Positions 49,021 to 60,899 of a stretch of DNA of 64,000 bases are shown here, piece after piece; within the stretch, counting starts at the first letter, position 1; each line of letters opens with the position of its first letter. The notes beneath the pieces are model-generated. The model saw only the letters and a program-made list of their open reading frames with translations. It was not told the DNA's origin and ran no database searches. A program made the translations under genes and the position numbers. This stretch comes from Microcebus murinus (Eukaryota; Chordata; Mammalia; Primates; Cheirogaleidae): NCBI RefSeq assembly GCF_040939455.1, contig NC_134126.1, positions 1,116,001 to 1,180,000 of the forward strand, written 5' to 3'.

Positions 49021-51397
49021 ACACAGCCAGATCCGCACTGCGCCCTGCCTGCCCGTCTCCCGTGGGTGAGTGGAAACAGCCAGATCCGCACTGCGCGCTG
49101 CCTGCCCGTCTCCCGTGTGCGAGTGGACACAGCCAGATACGCACTACGCCCTGCCTGACCGTCTGCCGTGTGTGAGTGGACACAGCCAGATCCGCACTGC
49201 GCCCTGCCTGCCCGTCTCCTGTGGGTGAGTGGACACAGCCAGATCCGCACTGCGCCCTGCCTGACCGTCTGCCGTGGGTGAGTGGACACAGCCAGATCCG
49301 CACTGCGCCCTGCCTGACCGCCTGCCGTGGGTGAGTAGACACAGCCAGATCCGCACTGCGCCCTGCCTGCCCGTCTTCCGGGGGCGAGTGGACACAGCCA
49401 GATCCGCACTGCGCCCTGCCTGCCCTTCTGCCGTGGGTGAGTGGACACAGCCAGATCCGCACAGTGCCCTGCCTGACCGTCTGCCGTGGGTGTGTGGACA
49501 CAGCCAGATCCACACTGCGCCCTGCCTGCCCGTCTGCCGTGGGTGAGTGGACACAGCCAGATCCGCACTGCGTCCTGCCTGACCGTCTCCCGTGGGTGAG
49601 TGGACACAGCCAGATCCGCACTGCGCCCTGCCTGCCCGTCTCCCGTGGGTGAGTGGACACAGCCAGATCCGCACTGCACCTTGCCTGCCCGTCTCCCGTC
49701 AGTGAGTGGACACAGCCAGATCCGCACTGAGCCCTGCCTGCCCGTCTCCCGTGGGTCAGTGGACACAGCCAGATCCGCACTGCGCCCTGCCTGCCCGTCT
49801 CCCGAGGGTGAGTGGACACAGCCAGATCCGCACTGCGCCCTGCCTGCCCGTCTCCCGTGGGTGAGTGGACACAGCCAGATCCGCACTGCGCGCTGCCTGC
49901 CCGTCTGTCGTGGGCGAGTGGACACAGCCATATCCGCACTACGCCCTGCCTGACCGTCTGCCGTGGGTGAGTGGACAAAGCCAGATCCACACTGCGCCCT
50001 GCCTGCCCGTCTCCCGTGGGCGAGCGGACACAGCCAGATCCGCACTGCGCCCTGCCTGACCGTCTACCGTAGGTGAGTGGACACAGCAAGATCCGCACTG
50101 CGCCTTGCCTGCCCGTCTCCCGTGGGCGAGTGGACACAGCCACATCCGCACTGCGCCTTTCCTGCCCTTCTGCCGTGGGTGAGTGGACACAGCCAGATCC
50201 GCACTGCGCCCTGCCTGACCGTCTACCGTGGGTGAGTGGACACAGCCAGATCCGCACTGCGCCCTGCCTGACTGCTTGCCGTGGGTGAGTGGACACAGCC
50301 AGATCCGCACTGCGCCCTGCGTGTCCGCCTGCCGTGGGTGAGTGGACACAGCCAGATCCGCACTGCGCCCTGCCTGCCCGTCTCCCGTGGGTGAGTGGAA
50401 ACAGCCAGATCCGCACTGCGCGCTGCCTGCCCGTCTCCCGTGTGCGAGTGGACACAGCCAGATACGCACTACGCCCTGCCTGACCGTCTGCCGTGTGTGA
50501 GTGGACACAGCCAGATCCGCACTGCGCCCTGCCTGCCCGTCTCCTGTGGGTGAGTGGACACAGCCAGATCCGCACTGCGCCCTGCCTGACCGTCTGCCGT
50601 GGGTGAGTGGACACAGCCAGATCCGCACTGCGCCCTGCCTGACCGCCTGCCGTGGGTGAGTGGACACAGCCAGATCCGCACTGCGCCCTGCCTGCCCGTC
50701 TTCCGGGGGCGAGTGGACACAGCCAGATCCGCACTGCGCCCTGCCTGCCCTTCTGCCGTGGGTGAGTGGACACAGCCAGATCCGCACAGTGCCCTGCCTG
50801 ACCGTCTGCCGTGGGTGTGTGGACACAGCCAGATCCACACTGCGCCCTGCCTGCCCGTCTGCCGTGGGTGAGTGGACACAGCCAGATCCGCACTGCGTCC
50901 TGCCTGACCGTCTCCCGTGGGTGAGTGGACACAGCCAGATCCGCACTGCGCCCTGCCTGCCCGTCTCCCGTGGGTGAGTGGACACTGCCAGATCCGCACT
51001 GCACCTTGCCTGCCCGTCTCCCGTCAGTGAGTGGACACAGCCAGATCCGCACTGAGCCCTGCCTGCCCGTCTCCCGTGGGTGAGTGGACACAGCCAGATC
51101 CGCACTGCGCCCTGCCTGCCCGTCTCCCAATGGTGAGTGGACACAGCCAGATCCGCACTGCGCCCTGCCTGCCCGTCTCCCGTGGGTGAGTGGACACAGC
51201 CAGATCCGCACTGCGCGCTGCCTGCCCGTCTGTCGTGGGCGAGTGGACACAGCCATATCCGCACTACGCCCTGCCTGACCGTCTGCCGTGGGTGAGTGGA
51301 CAAAGCCAGATCCACACTGCGCCCTGCCTGCCCGTCTCCCGTGGGCGAGCGGACACAGCCAGATCCGCACTGCGCCCTGCCTGACCGTCTACCGTAG
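48801..51397. repeat. Adjacent tandem duplication of a 24/25-monomer block
   Basis: 48,801-50,072 (24 monomers, 1,272 bp) and 50,073-51,397 (25 monomers, 1,325 bp) are adjacent copies. The extra monomer in the second copy is the gcgtgtccgcctgcc unit near 50,320. Both copies carry gtcttccgggggcga, gatacgcactacgcc and gtggacaaagcc, and both end with gtctaccgtaggtgag. Confidence 0.9.
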
Positions 51398-53174
51398 GTG
51401 AGTGGACACAGCCAGATCCGCACTGCGCCCTGCCTGCCCGTCTGCCGTGGGAGAGTGGACACAGCCAGATCCGCACTGCGCCCTGCCTGACCGTCTGCTG
51501 TGGGTGAGTGGACACAGCCAGATCCACAATGCGCCCTGCCTGCCCCTATGCTGTGGGCGAGTTGACACAGCCAGATCCGCACTGCGGCCTGCCTGACCGT
51601 CTGCCGTGGGCGAGTGGACACAGCCAGATCTGCACTGCGCCCTGCCTGACCGCCTGCCGTGGGTGAGTGGACACAGCCAGATCCGCACTGCGCCCTGCCT
51701 GCCCGTCTCCTGTGGGCGAGTGGACACAGCCAGATCCGCACTGCGCCCTGCCTGCCCTTCTGCCGTGGGTGAGTGAAAACAGCCAGATCCGCACTGCGCG
51801 CTGCCTGCCCGTCTCCCGTCAGTGAGTGGACACAGCCAGATCCGCACTGCGCCCTACCTGCCCGTCTCCCGTGGGCGAGGGGACACAGCCCGTTCCGCAG
51901 TGCGCTCTGCCTGCCCGTCTGCCGTGGGTGAGTGGACACAGCCAGATCCACACTGCGCCCTGCCTTACCGCCTGCCGTGGGTGAGTGGACACAGCCAGAT
52001 CCGCACTGCGCCCTGCCTGCCCGTCACCCGTGGGCGAGTGGACACAGCCAGATCCGCACTGCGCCCTGCCTGACCGCCTGCCGTGGGTGAGTGGACACAG
52101 CCAGATCCGCACTGCGCCCTGCCTGCCCGTCTCCCGTGGGCGAATGGACACAGCCAGATCCGCACTGCGCCCTGCCTGCCCTTCTGCCGTGGGTGAGTGG
52201 ACACAGCCAGATCCGCACTGCGCCCTGCCTGACCGTCTGCCGTGGGTGAGTGGACACAGCCAGATCCGCACTGCGCCCTGCCTTACCGCCTGCCGTGGGT
52301 GAGTGGACACAGCCAGATCCGCACTGCGCCCTGCCTGCCCGTCTTCCGGGGGCGAGTGGACACAGCCAGATCCGCACTGCGACCTGCCTGCCCTTCTGCC
52401 GTGGGTGAGTGGACACAGCCAGATCCGCACTGCGCCCTGCCTGCCCTTCTGCCGTGGGTGTGTGGACACAGCCAGATCCACACTGCGCCCTGCCTGCCCG
52501 TCTCCCGTGGGTGAGTGGACACAGCCAGATCCGCACTGCACCTTGCCTGCCCGTCTGTCGTCAGTGAGTGGACACAGCCAGATCCGCACTGCGCCCTGCC
52601 TGCCCCTATGCTGTGGGCGAGTGGACACAGCCAGATCCGCACTGCGCTCTGCCTGCCCGTCTCCCGTGGGCGAGTGGACACAGCCAGATCCGCACTGCGC
52701 CCTGTCTGCCCGCTGTCGTGGGCGAGTGGACACAGCCAAATCCGCACTGCGCCCTGCCTGACCGTCTGCCGTCGGTGAGTGGACACAGCCAGATCCACAC
52801 TGCGCCCTGCCTGCCCGTCTGCCGTGGGCGAGTGGAGACAGCCAGATCCGCACTGCGCACTGCCTGACCGTCTGCCATGGGTGAGTCGACACAGCCAGAT
52901 CCGCACTGCGCCCTGCCTGACCGCCTGCTGTGGGTGAGTGGACACAGCCAGATCCGCACTGCGCCCTGCCTGACCGCCTGCTGTGGGTGAGTGGACACAG
53001 CCAGATCCGCACTGCGCCCTGCCTGCCCGTCTCCCGTCGGTGAGTGGACACAGCCAGATCCACACTGCGCCCTGCCTGCCCGTCTGCCGTGGGCGAGTGG
53101 AGACAGCCAGATCCGCACTGCGCACTGCCTGACCGTCTGCCGTGGGTGAGTCGACACAGCCAGATCCGCACTGC

Positions 53175-53600
53175 GCCCTGCCCGACCGTCTGCTGTGGGT
53201 GAGTGGACACAGCAAGATCCGCACTGCGCCCTGCCTGCCCCTATGCTGTGGGCGAGTGGACACAGCCAGATCCGCACTGCGCCCTGCCTGACTGTCTGCC
53301 GTGGGTGAGTGGACACAGCCAGATCTGCACTGCGCCCTGCCTGACCGCCTGCCGTGGATGAGTGGACACAGCCAGATCCGCACTGCGCCCTGCCTGCCCG
53401 TCTCCCGTGGGCGAGTGGACACAGCCAGATCCGCACTGCGCCCTGCCTGCCCTTCTGCCATGGGTGAGTGAACACAGCCAGATCCGCACTGCGCCCTGCC
53501 TGCCCGTCTCCCGTCAGTGAGTGGACACAGCCAGATCCGCACTGCGCCCTACCTGCCCGTCTCCCGTGGGCGAGTGGAAACAGCCCGATCCGCACTGCGC
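53175..53600. repeat. Satellite block F, copy 1
   Basis: Recurs 1,166 bp downstream (exactly 22 monomers). Shared variants are gacacagcaagatcc, cccctatgctgtggg, gccgtggatgagtgg, gccatgggtgagtgaacac, and gtggaaacagcccgatcc. Confidence 0.82.
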
Positions 53601-54340
53601 TCTGCCTGCCCGTCTGCCGTGGGCGAGTGGACACAGCCAGATCCGCACTGCGCCCTGCCTGCCCGTCTGTCATGGGCGAGTGGACACAGCCAGATCCGCA
53701 CTGCGCCCTGCCTGACCGTCTGCCGTGGGTGAGTGGACACAGCCAGATCCACACTGCGCCCTGCCTGCCCGTCTGCCGTGGGCGAGTGAACACAGCCAGA
53801 TCCGCACTGTGCACTGCCTGACCGTCTGCCGTGGGTGAGTGGACACAGCCAGATCCGCACTGCGCCTTGCCTGACCGCCTGCCGTGGGTGAGTGGACACA
53901 GCCAGATCCACACTGCGCCCTTCCTGCCCGTCTGCCGTGGGCGAGTGGACACAGCCAGATCCGCACTGCGCACTGCCTGACCGTCTGCCGTGGGTGAGTG
54001 GACACAGCCAGATCCGTACTGCGCCCTGCATAACCGCCTGCCGTGGGTGAGTGGACACATCAAACTCCGCACTGCGCCTTGCCTGCCCGTCTCCCGTGGG
54101 CGACTGGACACAGCCAGATCCTCACTGCGCCCTGCCTGCCCTTCTGCCGTGGGTGAGTGGACACAGCCAGATCCGCACTGCGCCCTGCCTGACCGTCTGC
54201 CGTGGGTGAGTGGACACAGCCAGATCCGCACTGCACCCTGCCTGCCCGTCTCCCGTGGGTGAGTGGACACAGCCAGATCCACACTGCGCCCTGCCTGACC
54301 GTCTGCCGTGGGCGAATGGACACAGCCAGATCCGCACTGC

Positions 54341-54766
54341 GCCCTGCCTGACCGTCTGCTGTGGGTGAGTGGACACAGCAAGATCCGCACTGCGCCCTGC
54401 CTGCCCCTATGCTGTGGGCGAGTGGACACAGCCAGATCCGCACTGCGCCCTGCCTGACCGTCTGCCGTGGGTGAGTGGACACAGCCAGATCTGCACTGCG
54501 CCCTGCCTGACCGCCTGCCGTGGATGAGTGGACACAGCCAGATCCGCACTGCGCCCTGCCTGCCCGTCTCCCGTGGGCGAGTGGACACAGCCAGATCCGC
54601 ACTGCGCCCTGCCTGCCCTTCTGCCATGGGTGAGTGAACACAGCCAGATCCGCACTGCGCCCTGCCTGCCCGTCTCCCGTCAGTGAGTGGACACAGCCAG
54701 ATCCGCACTGCGCCCTACCTGCCCGTCTCTTGTGGGCGAGTGGAAACAGCCCGATCCACACTGCGC
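54341..54766. repeat. Satellite block F, copy 2
   Basis: Second copy of 53,175-53,600, with small changes such as gtctcttgtggg near 54,726 in place of gtctcccgtggg. Confidence 0.82.
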
Positions 54767-55074
54767 TCTGCCTGCCCGTCTGCCGTGGGTGAGTGGACAC
54801 AGCCAGATCCGCACTGCGCCCTGCCTGCCCGTCTCCCGTCAGTGAGTGGACACAGCCATATTCGCACTGCGCCCTGCCTGCCCGTCTCCCGTGGGTGAGT
54901 GGACACAGCCATATCCGCACTGCGCGCTGCCTGCCCGTCTCCCATGGGCGAGTGGACACAGCCAGATCCGCACTGCGCCCTGCCTGCCCGTCTCCCGTGG
55001 GCGAGTGGAAACAGCCAGATCCGCACTGCGCCCTGCCTGCCCGTCTTTCGTGGGCGAGTGGACACAGCCAGTTC

Positions 55075-56770
55075 CGCACTGCGCCCTGCCTGCCCGTCTG
55101 CCGTGGGTGAGTGGACACAGCCAGATCCGCACTGCGCCCTGCCTTACCCTCTCCCGTGGGTGAGTGGACACAGCCAGATCCGCACTGCGCCCTGCCTGAC
55201 CGTCTGCCGTCGGTGAGTGGACACAGCCAGATTCGCACTGCACCTTGCCTGCCCGTCTCCCGTCAGTGAGTGGACACAGCCAGATCCACACTGCGCCCTG
55301 CCTGCCCGTCTCCCGTGGGTGAGTGGACACAGCCAGATCCGCACTGCGTGCTGCCTGCCCGTCTCCCGTGGGCGAGCGGAAACAGCCAGATCTGCACTGC
55401 GCGCTGCCTGCCCGTCTGTCGTGGGCGAGTGGACACAGCCATATCCGCACTGCGCCCTGCCTGCCCGTCTGCCGTGGGTGAGTGGACACAGCCAGATCCA
55501 CACTGCGCCCTGCCTGCCCGTCTGCCGTGGGTGAGTGGACATAGCCAGATCCGCACTGCGCCCTGCCTGACCCTCTCCCGTGGGTGAGTGGACACAGCCA
55601 GATCCGCACTGCACCTTGCCTGCCCTTCTCCCGTCAGTGAGTGGACACAGCCAGATCCGCACTGCGCCCTGCCTGCCCGTCTCCCGTGGGTGAGTGGACA
55701 CAGCCAGATCCGCACTGCGCGCTGCCTGCCCGTCTCCCGTGGGCGAGTGGAAACAGCCAGATCCGCACTGCGCCCTGCCTGCCCGTCTTTCGTGGGCGAG
55801 TGGACACAGCCATATCCGCACTGCGCCCTGCCTGCCCGTCTGCCGTGGGTGAGTGGACACAGCCAGATCCGCACTGCGCCCTGCCTGACCCTCTCCCGTG
55901 GGTGAGTGGACACAGCCATATCCGCACTGCGCCCTGCCTGCCCGTCTGCCGTGGGTGAGTGGACACAGCCAGATCCGCACTGCGCCCTGCCTTACCCTCT
56001 CCCGTGGGTGAGTGGACACAGCCAGATCCGCACTGCGCTCTGCCTGACCGTCTGCCGTCGGTGAGTGGACACAGCCAGATCCGCACTACACCTTGCCTGC
56101 CCGTCTCCCGTCAGTGAGTGGACACAGCCAGATCCACACTGCGCCCTGCCTGCCCGTCTCCCGTGGGTGAGTGGACACAGCCAGATCCGCACTGCGTGCT
56201 GCCTGCCCGTCTCCCGTGGGCGAGCGGAAACAGCCAGATCTGCACTGCGCGCTGCCTGCCCGTCTGTCGTGGGCGAGTGGACACAGCCATATCCGCACTG
56301 CGCCCTGCCTGCCCGTCTGCCGTGGGTGAGTGGACACAGCCAGATCCACACTGCGCCCTGCCTGCCCGTCTGCCGTGGGTGAGTGGACATAGCCAGATCC
56401 GCACTGCGCCCTGCCTGACCCTCTCCCGTGGGTGAGTGGACACAGCCAGATCCGCACTGCACCTTGCCTGCCCTTCTCCCGTCAGTGAGTGGACACAGCC
56501 AGATCCGCACTGCGCCCTGCCTGCCCGTCTCCCGTGGGTGAGTGGACACAGCCAGATCCGCACTGCGCGCTGCCTGCCCGTCTCCCGTGGGCGAGTGGAA
56601 ACAGCCAGATCCGCACTGCGCCCTGCCTGCCCGTCTTTCGTGGGCGAGTGGACACAGCCATATCCGCACTGCGCCCTGCCTGCCCGTCTGCCGTGGGTGA
56701 GTGGACACAGCCAGATCCGCACTGCGCCCTGCCTGACCCTCTCCCGTGGGTGAGTGGACACAGCCAGATC
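55075..56770. repeat. Adjacent tandem duplication of a 16-monomer block
   Basis: 55,075-55,922 and 55,923-56,770 are adjacent copies of an 848-bp unit (exactly 16 monomers). Both contain gccttaccctctcccg, gtctgccgtcggtgag, gcgtgctgcctg and gtggaaacagcc. Part of the unit recurs at 59,192-59,730, 2,756 bp (52 monomers) after 56,436. Confidence 0.9.
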
Positions 56771-56924
56771 CGCACTGCGCCCTGCCTGACCGTCTGCCGT
56801 CGGTGAGTGGACACAGCCAGATCCACACTGCGCCCTGCCTGCCCGTCTGCCGTGGGCGAGCGGACACAGCCAGATCCGCACTGCGCCCTGCCTCACCGTC
56901 TGCCGTAGGTGAGTGGACAAGCCA

Positions 56925-59070
56925 GATCCGCACTGCGCCCTGCCTGCCCGTCTGCTGTGGGTGAGTGGACACAGCCAGATCCACACTGCGTCCTGCCTGT
57001 CCCTATGCTGTGGGTGAGTGGACACAGCCAGATCCGCACTGCGCCCTGCCTGACCGTCTGCCGTGTGTGAGTGGACACAGCCAGATCTGCACTGCGCCCT
57101 GCCTGACCGCCTGCCGTGGGTGAGTGGACACAGCCAGATCCACACTGCGCCCTGCCTTTCCGTCTCCCGTGGGCGAGTGGACACAGCCAGATCCGCACTG
57201 CGCCCTGTCTGCCCTTCTGCCGTGGGTGAGTGAACACAGCCAGATCCGCACTGCGCCCTACCTGCCCGTCTCCCGTCAGTGAGTGGACACAGCCAGATCC
57301 GCACTGCGCCTTACCTGCCCGTCTCCCGTGGGCGAGTGGACACAGCCCGATCCGCACTGCGCTCTGCCTGCCCGTCTGCCGTGGGTGAGTGGACACAGCC
57401 AGATCCGCACTGCGCCTTGCCTGCCCGTCTCCCGTCAGTGAGTGGACACAGCCAGATCCGCACTGCGCCCCTGCCTGCCCGTCTCCCGTCGGGGAGTGGA
57501 CACAGCCAGATCCGCACTGCGCCCTGCCTGCCCGTCTCCAGTGGGCGAGTGGACACAGCCAGATCCGCACTGCGCCCTGCCTGCCCATCTCCAGTGGGCG
57601 AGTGGACTCAGCCAGATCCACACTGCGCCCTGCCTGCCCGTCTGCCGTGGGTGAGTGGACACAGCCAGATCCGCACTGCGCCCTGCCTGACCGTCTCCCG
57701 TGGGTGTGTGGACACAGCCAGATCCGCAATGCGCCCTGCCTGCCCGTCTCCCGTGGGTGAGTGGACACAGCCAGATTCGCACTGCACCTTGCCTGCCCGT
57801 CTCCCGTCAGTGAGTGGACACAGCCAGATCCGCACTGTGCCCTGCCTGCCCGTCTCCCGTGGGTGAGTGGACACAGTCAGATCCGCACTGCGCGCTGCCT
57901 GCCCGTCTCCCGTGGGCGAGTAGAAACAGCCAGATCCGCACTGCGCACTGCCTGCCCGTCTGTCATGGGCGAGAGGACACAGCCATATCCGCACTGCGCC
58001 CTGCCTGCCCGTCTGCCGTGGGTGAGTGGACACCGCCAGATCCGCACTGCGCCCTGCCTGCCCGTCTCCCGTGGGTGAGTGGACACAGCCAGATCCGCAC
58101 TGCGCCCTGCCTGCCCTTCTGCCGTGGGTGAGTGAACACAGCCAGATCCGCACTGCGCCCTGCCTGCCCGTCTGTCGTGGGCGAGTGGACACAGCCAGAT
58201 CCGCAATGCGCGCTGCCTGCCCGTCTGTCGTGGGCGAGTGGACACAGCCATATCCGCACTGTGCCCTGCCTGCCCGTCTGCCGTGGGTGAGTGGACACAG
58301 CCAGATCCACACTGCGCCCTGCCTGCCCGTCTGCCGTGGGTGAGTGGACACAGCCAGATCCGCACTGCGCCCTGCCTGACCCTCTCCCGTGGGTGAGTTG
58401 ACACAGCCAGATCCGCACTGCGCCCTGCTTGCCCGTCTCCCGTGGGCGAGAGGACACAGCCAGATCCGCACTGCGCGCTGCCTAACCGTCTTCCGTGGGC
58501 GAGTGGACACAGCCAGATCCGCACTGCGCGCTGCCTGCCCGTCTGTCGTGGGCGAGTGGACACAGCCATATCCGCACTACGCCCTGCCTGACCGTCTGCC
58601 GTGGGTGAGTGGACACAGCGAGATCCACACTGCGCCCTGCCTGCCCGTCTGCCGTGGGCGAGCAGACACAGCCAGATCCGCACTGTGCACTGCCTGACCA
58701 TCTGCCGTGGGTGAGTGTACACAGCCATATCCGCACTGCGCCCTGCTTGCCCGTCTGCCGTGGGTGAGTGGACACAGCCAGATCCACACTGCGCCCTGCC
58801 TGCCCGTCTGCCGTGGGTGAGTGGACATAGCCAGATCCGCACTGCGCCCTGCCTGACCCACTCCCGTGGGTGAGTGGACACAGCCAGATCCGCACTGCAC
58901 ATTGCCTGCCCTTCTCCCGTCAGTGAGTGGACACAGCCAGATCCGCACTGCGCCCTGCCTGCCCGTCTCCCGTGGGTGAGTGGACACAGCCAGATCCGCA
59001 CTGCGCGCTGCCTGCCCGTCTCCCGTGGGCGAGTGGAAACAGCAAGATCCGCACTGCGCCCTGCCTGCCC
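56925..59070. repeat. Satellite block G (~2.1 kb), copy 1
   Basis: Recurs 3,975 bp downstream (exactly 75 monomers). Landmarks include tgcctgtccctatgctg, a 54-bp monomer with gcgcccctgcctg near 57,470, gtggactcagcc, and gagaggacacagcc. Confidence 0.88.
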
Positions 59071-60899
59071 GTCTGCCGTGGGTGAGTGGACACAGCCAGA
59101 TCCACACTGCGCCCTGCCTGCCCGTCTGCCGTGGGTGAGTGGACATAGCCAGATCCGCACTGCGCCCTGCCTGACCCTCTCCCGTGGGTGAGTGGACACA
59201 GCCAGATCCGCACTGCACCTTGCCTGCCCTTCTCCCGTCAGTGAGTGGACACAGCCAGATCCGCACTGCGCCCTGCCTGCCCGTCTCCCGTGGGTGAGTG
59301 GACACAGATAGATCCGCACTGCGCGCTGCCTGCCCGTCTCCCGTGGGCGAGTGGAAACAGCCAGATCCGCACTGCGCCCTGCCTGCCCGTCTTTCGTGGG
59401 CGAGTGGACACAGCCATATCCGCACTGCGCCCTGCCTGCCCGTCTGCCGTGGGTGAGTGGACACAGCCAGATCCGCACTGCGCCCTGCCTGACCCTCTCC
59501 CGTGGGTGAGTGGACACAGCCAGATCCGCACTGCGCCCTGCCTGACCGTCTGCCGTCGGTGAGTGGACACAGCCAGATCCACACTGCGCCCTGCCTGCCC
59601 GTCTGCCGTGGGCGAGCGGACACAGCCAGATCCGCACTGCGCCCTGCCTCACCGTCTGCCGTAGGTGAGTGGACAAGCCAGATCCGCACTGCGCCCTGCC
59701 TGCCCGTCTGCCGTGGGTGAGTGGACACAGCCAGATTCGCACTGCACCTTGCCTGCCCGTCTCCTGTCAGTGAGTGGACACAGCAAGATCCGCACTGTGC
59801 CCTGCCTGCCCGTCTCCCGTGGGCGAGTGGACACAGCCAGATCCGCATTGCGCGCTGCCTGCCCGTCTCCCGTTGGCAAGTGGACACAGCCAGATCCGCA
59901 CTGCGCCCTGCCTGTCGGTCTCCCGTGGGTGAGAGGACACAGCCAGATCCGAACTGCGCCCTGCCTGCCCGTCTTTCGTGGGCGAGTGGACACAGCCATA
60001 TCCGCACTGCGCCCTGCCTGCCCGTCTGCCGTGGGTGAGTGGACACAGCCAGATCCACACTGCGCCCTGCCTGACCGTCTGCCGTGGGTGAGTGGACACA
60101 GCCAGATCCACACTGCGCCCTGCCTGCCCGTCTGCCGTGGGTGAGTGGACACAGCCAGATCCGCACTGCGCCCTGCCTGACCGTCTCCCGTGGGTGAGTG
60201 GACACAGCCAGATCCGCACTGCGCCCTGCCTGCCCGTCTCCCGTGGGTGAGTGGACACAGCCAGATCCGCACTGCACCTTGCCTACCCGTCTCCCGTCAG
60301 TGAGTGGACACAGCCAGATCCGCACTGCGCCCTGCCTGACCGTCTCCCGTGGGTGTGTGGATACAGCCAGATCCGCACTGCGCCCTGCCTGACCGTCTGC
60401 CGTGGGTGAGTGGACACAGCCATATCCGCACTGCGCCCTGCCTGCCCGTCTGCCGTGGGTGAGTGGACACAGCCAGATCCGCACTGCGCCTTGCCTGCCC
60501 GTCTGCCGTGGGTGAGTGGACACAGCCAGATCCGCACTGCGCCCTGCCTGCCCGTCTCCCGTGGGTGAGTGGACACAGCCAGATCCGCACTGCGCCCTGC
60601 CTGCCCGTCTCCCGTGGGTGAGTGGACACAGCCAGATCCGCACTGCGCCCTGCCTGCCCGTCTCCCGTGGGCGAGTGGACACAGCCAGATCCGCACTGCG
60701 CGCTGCCTGCCCGTCTGTCGTGGGCGAGTGGATGCAGCCATATCCGCACTACGCCCTGCCTGACCGTCCTCCGTGGGTGAGTGGACTCAGCCAGATCCAC
60801 ACTGCGCCCTGCCTGCCCGTCTGCCGTGGGCGAGCGGACAGAGCCAGATCCGCACTGCGCCCTGCCTGACCGTCTGCATTAGGCGAGTGGACACAGCCA

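Noticed and set aside
48497..51370. 957-codon minus-strand open frame, and dozens of similar long frames in both arrays
   Set aside because: Pure 53-bp satellite; frames overlap in all phases, encode a cyclic 53-residue peptide and have no gene context.
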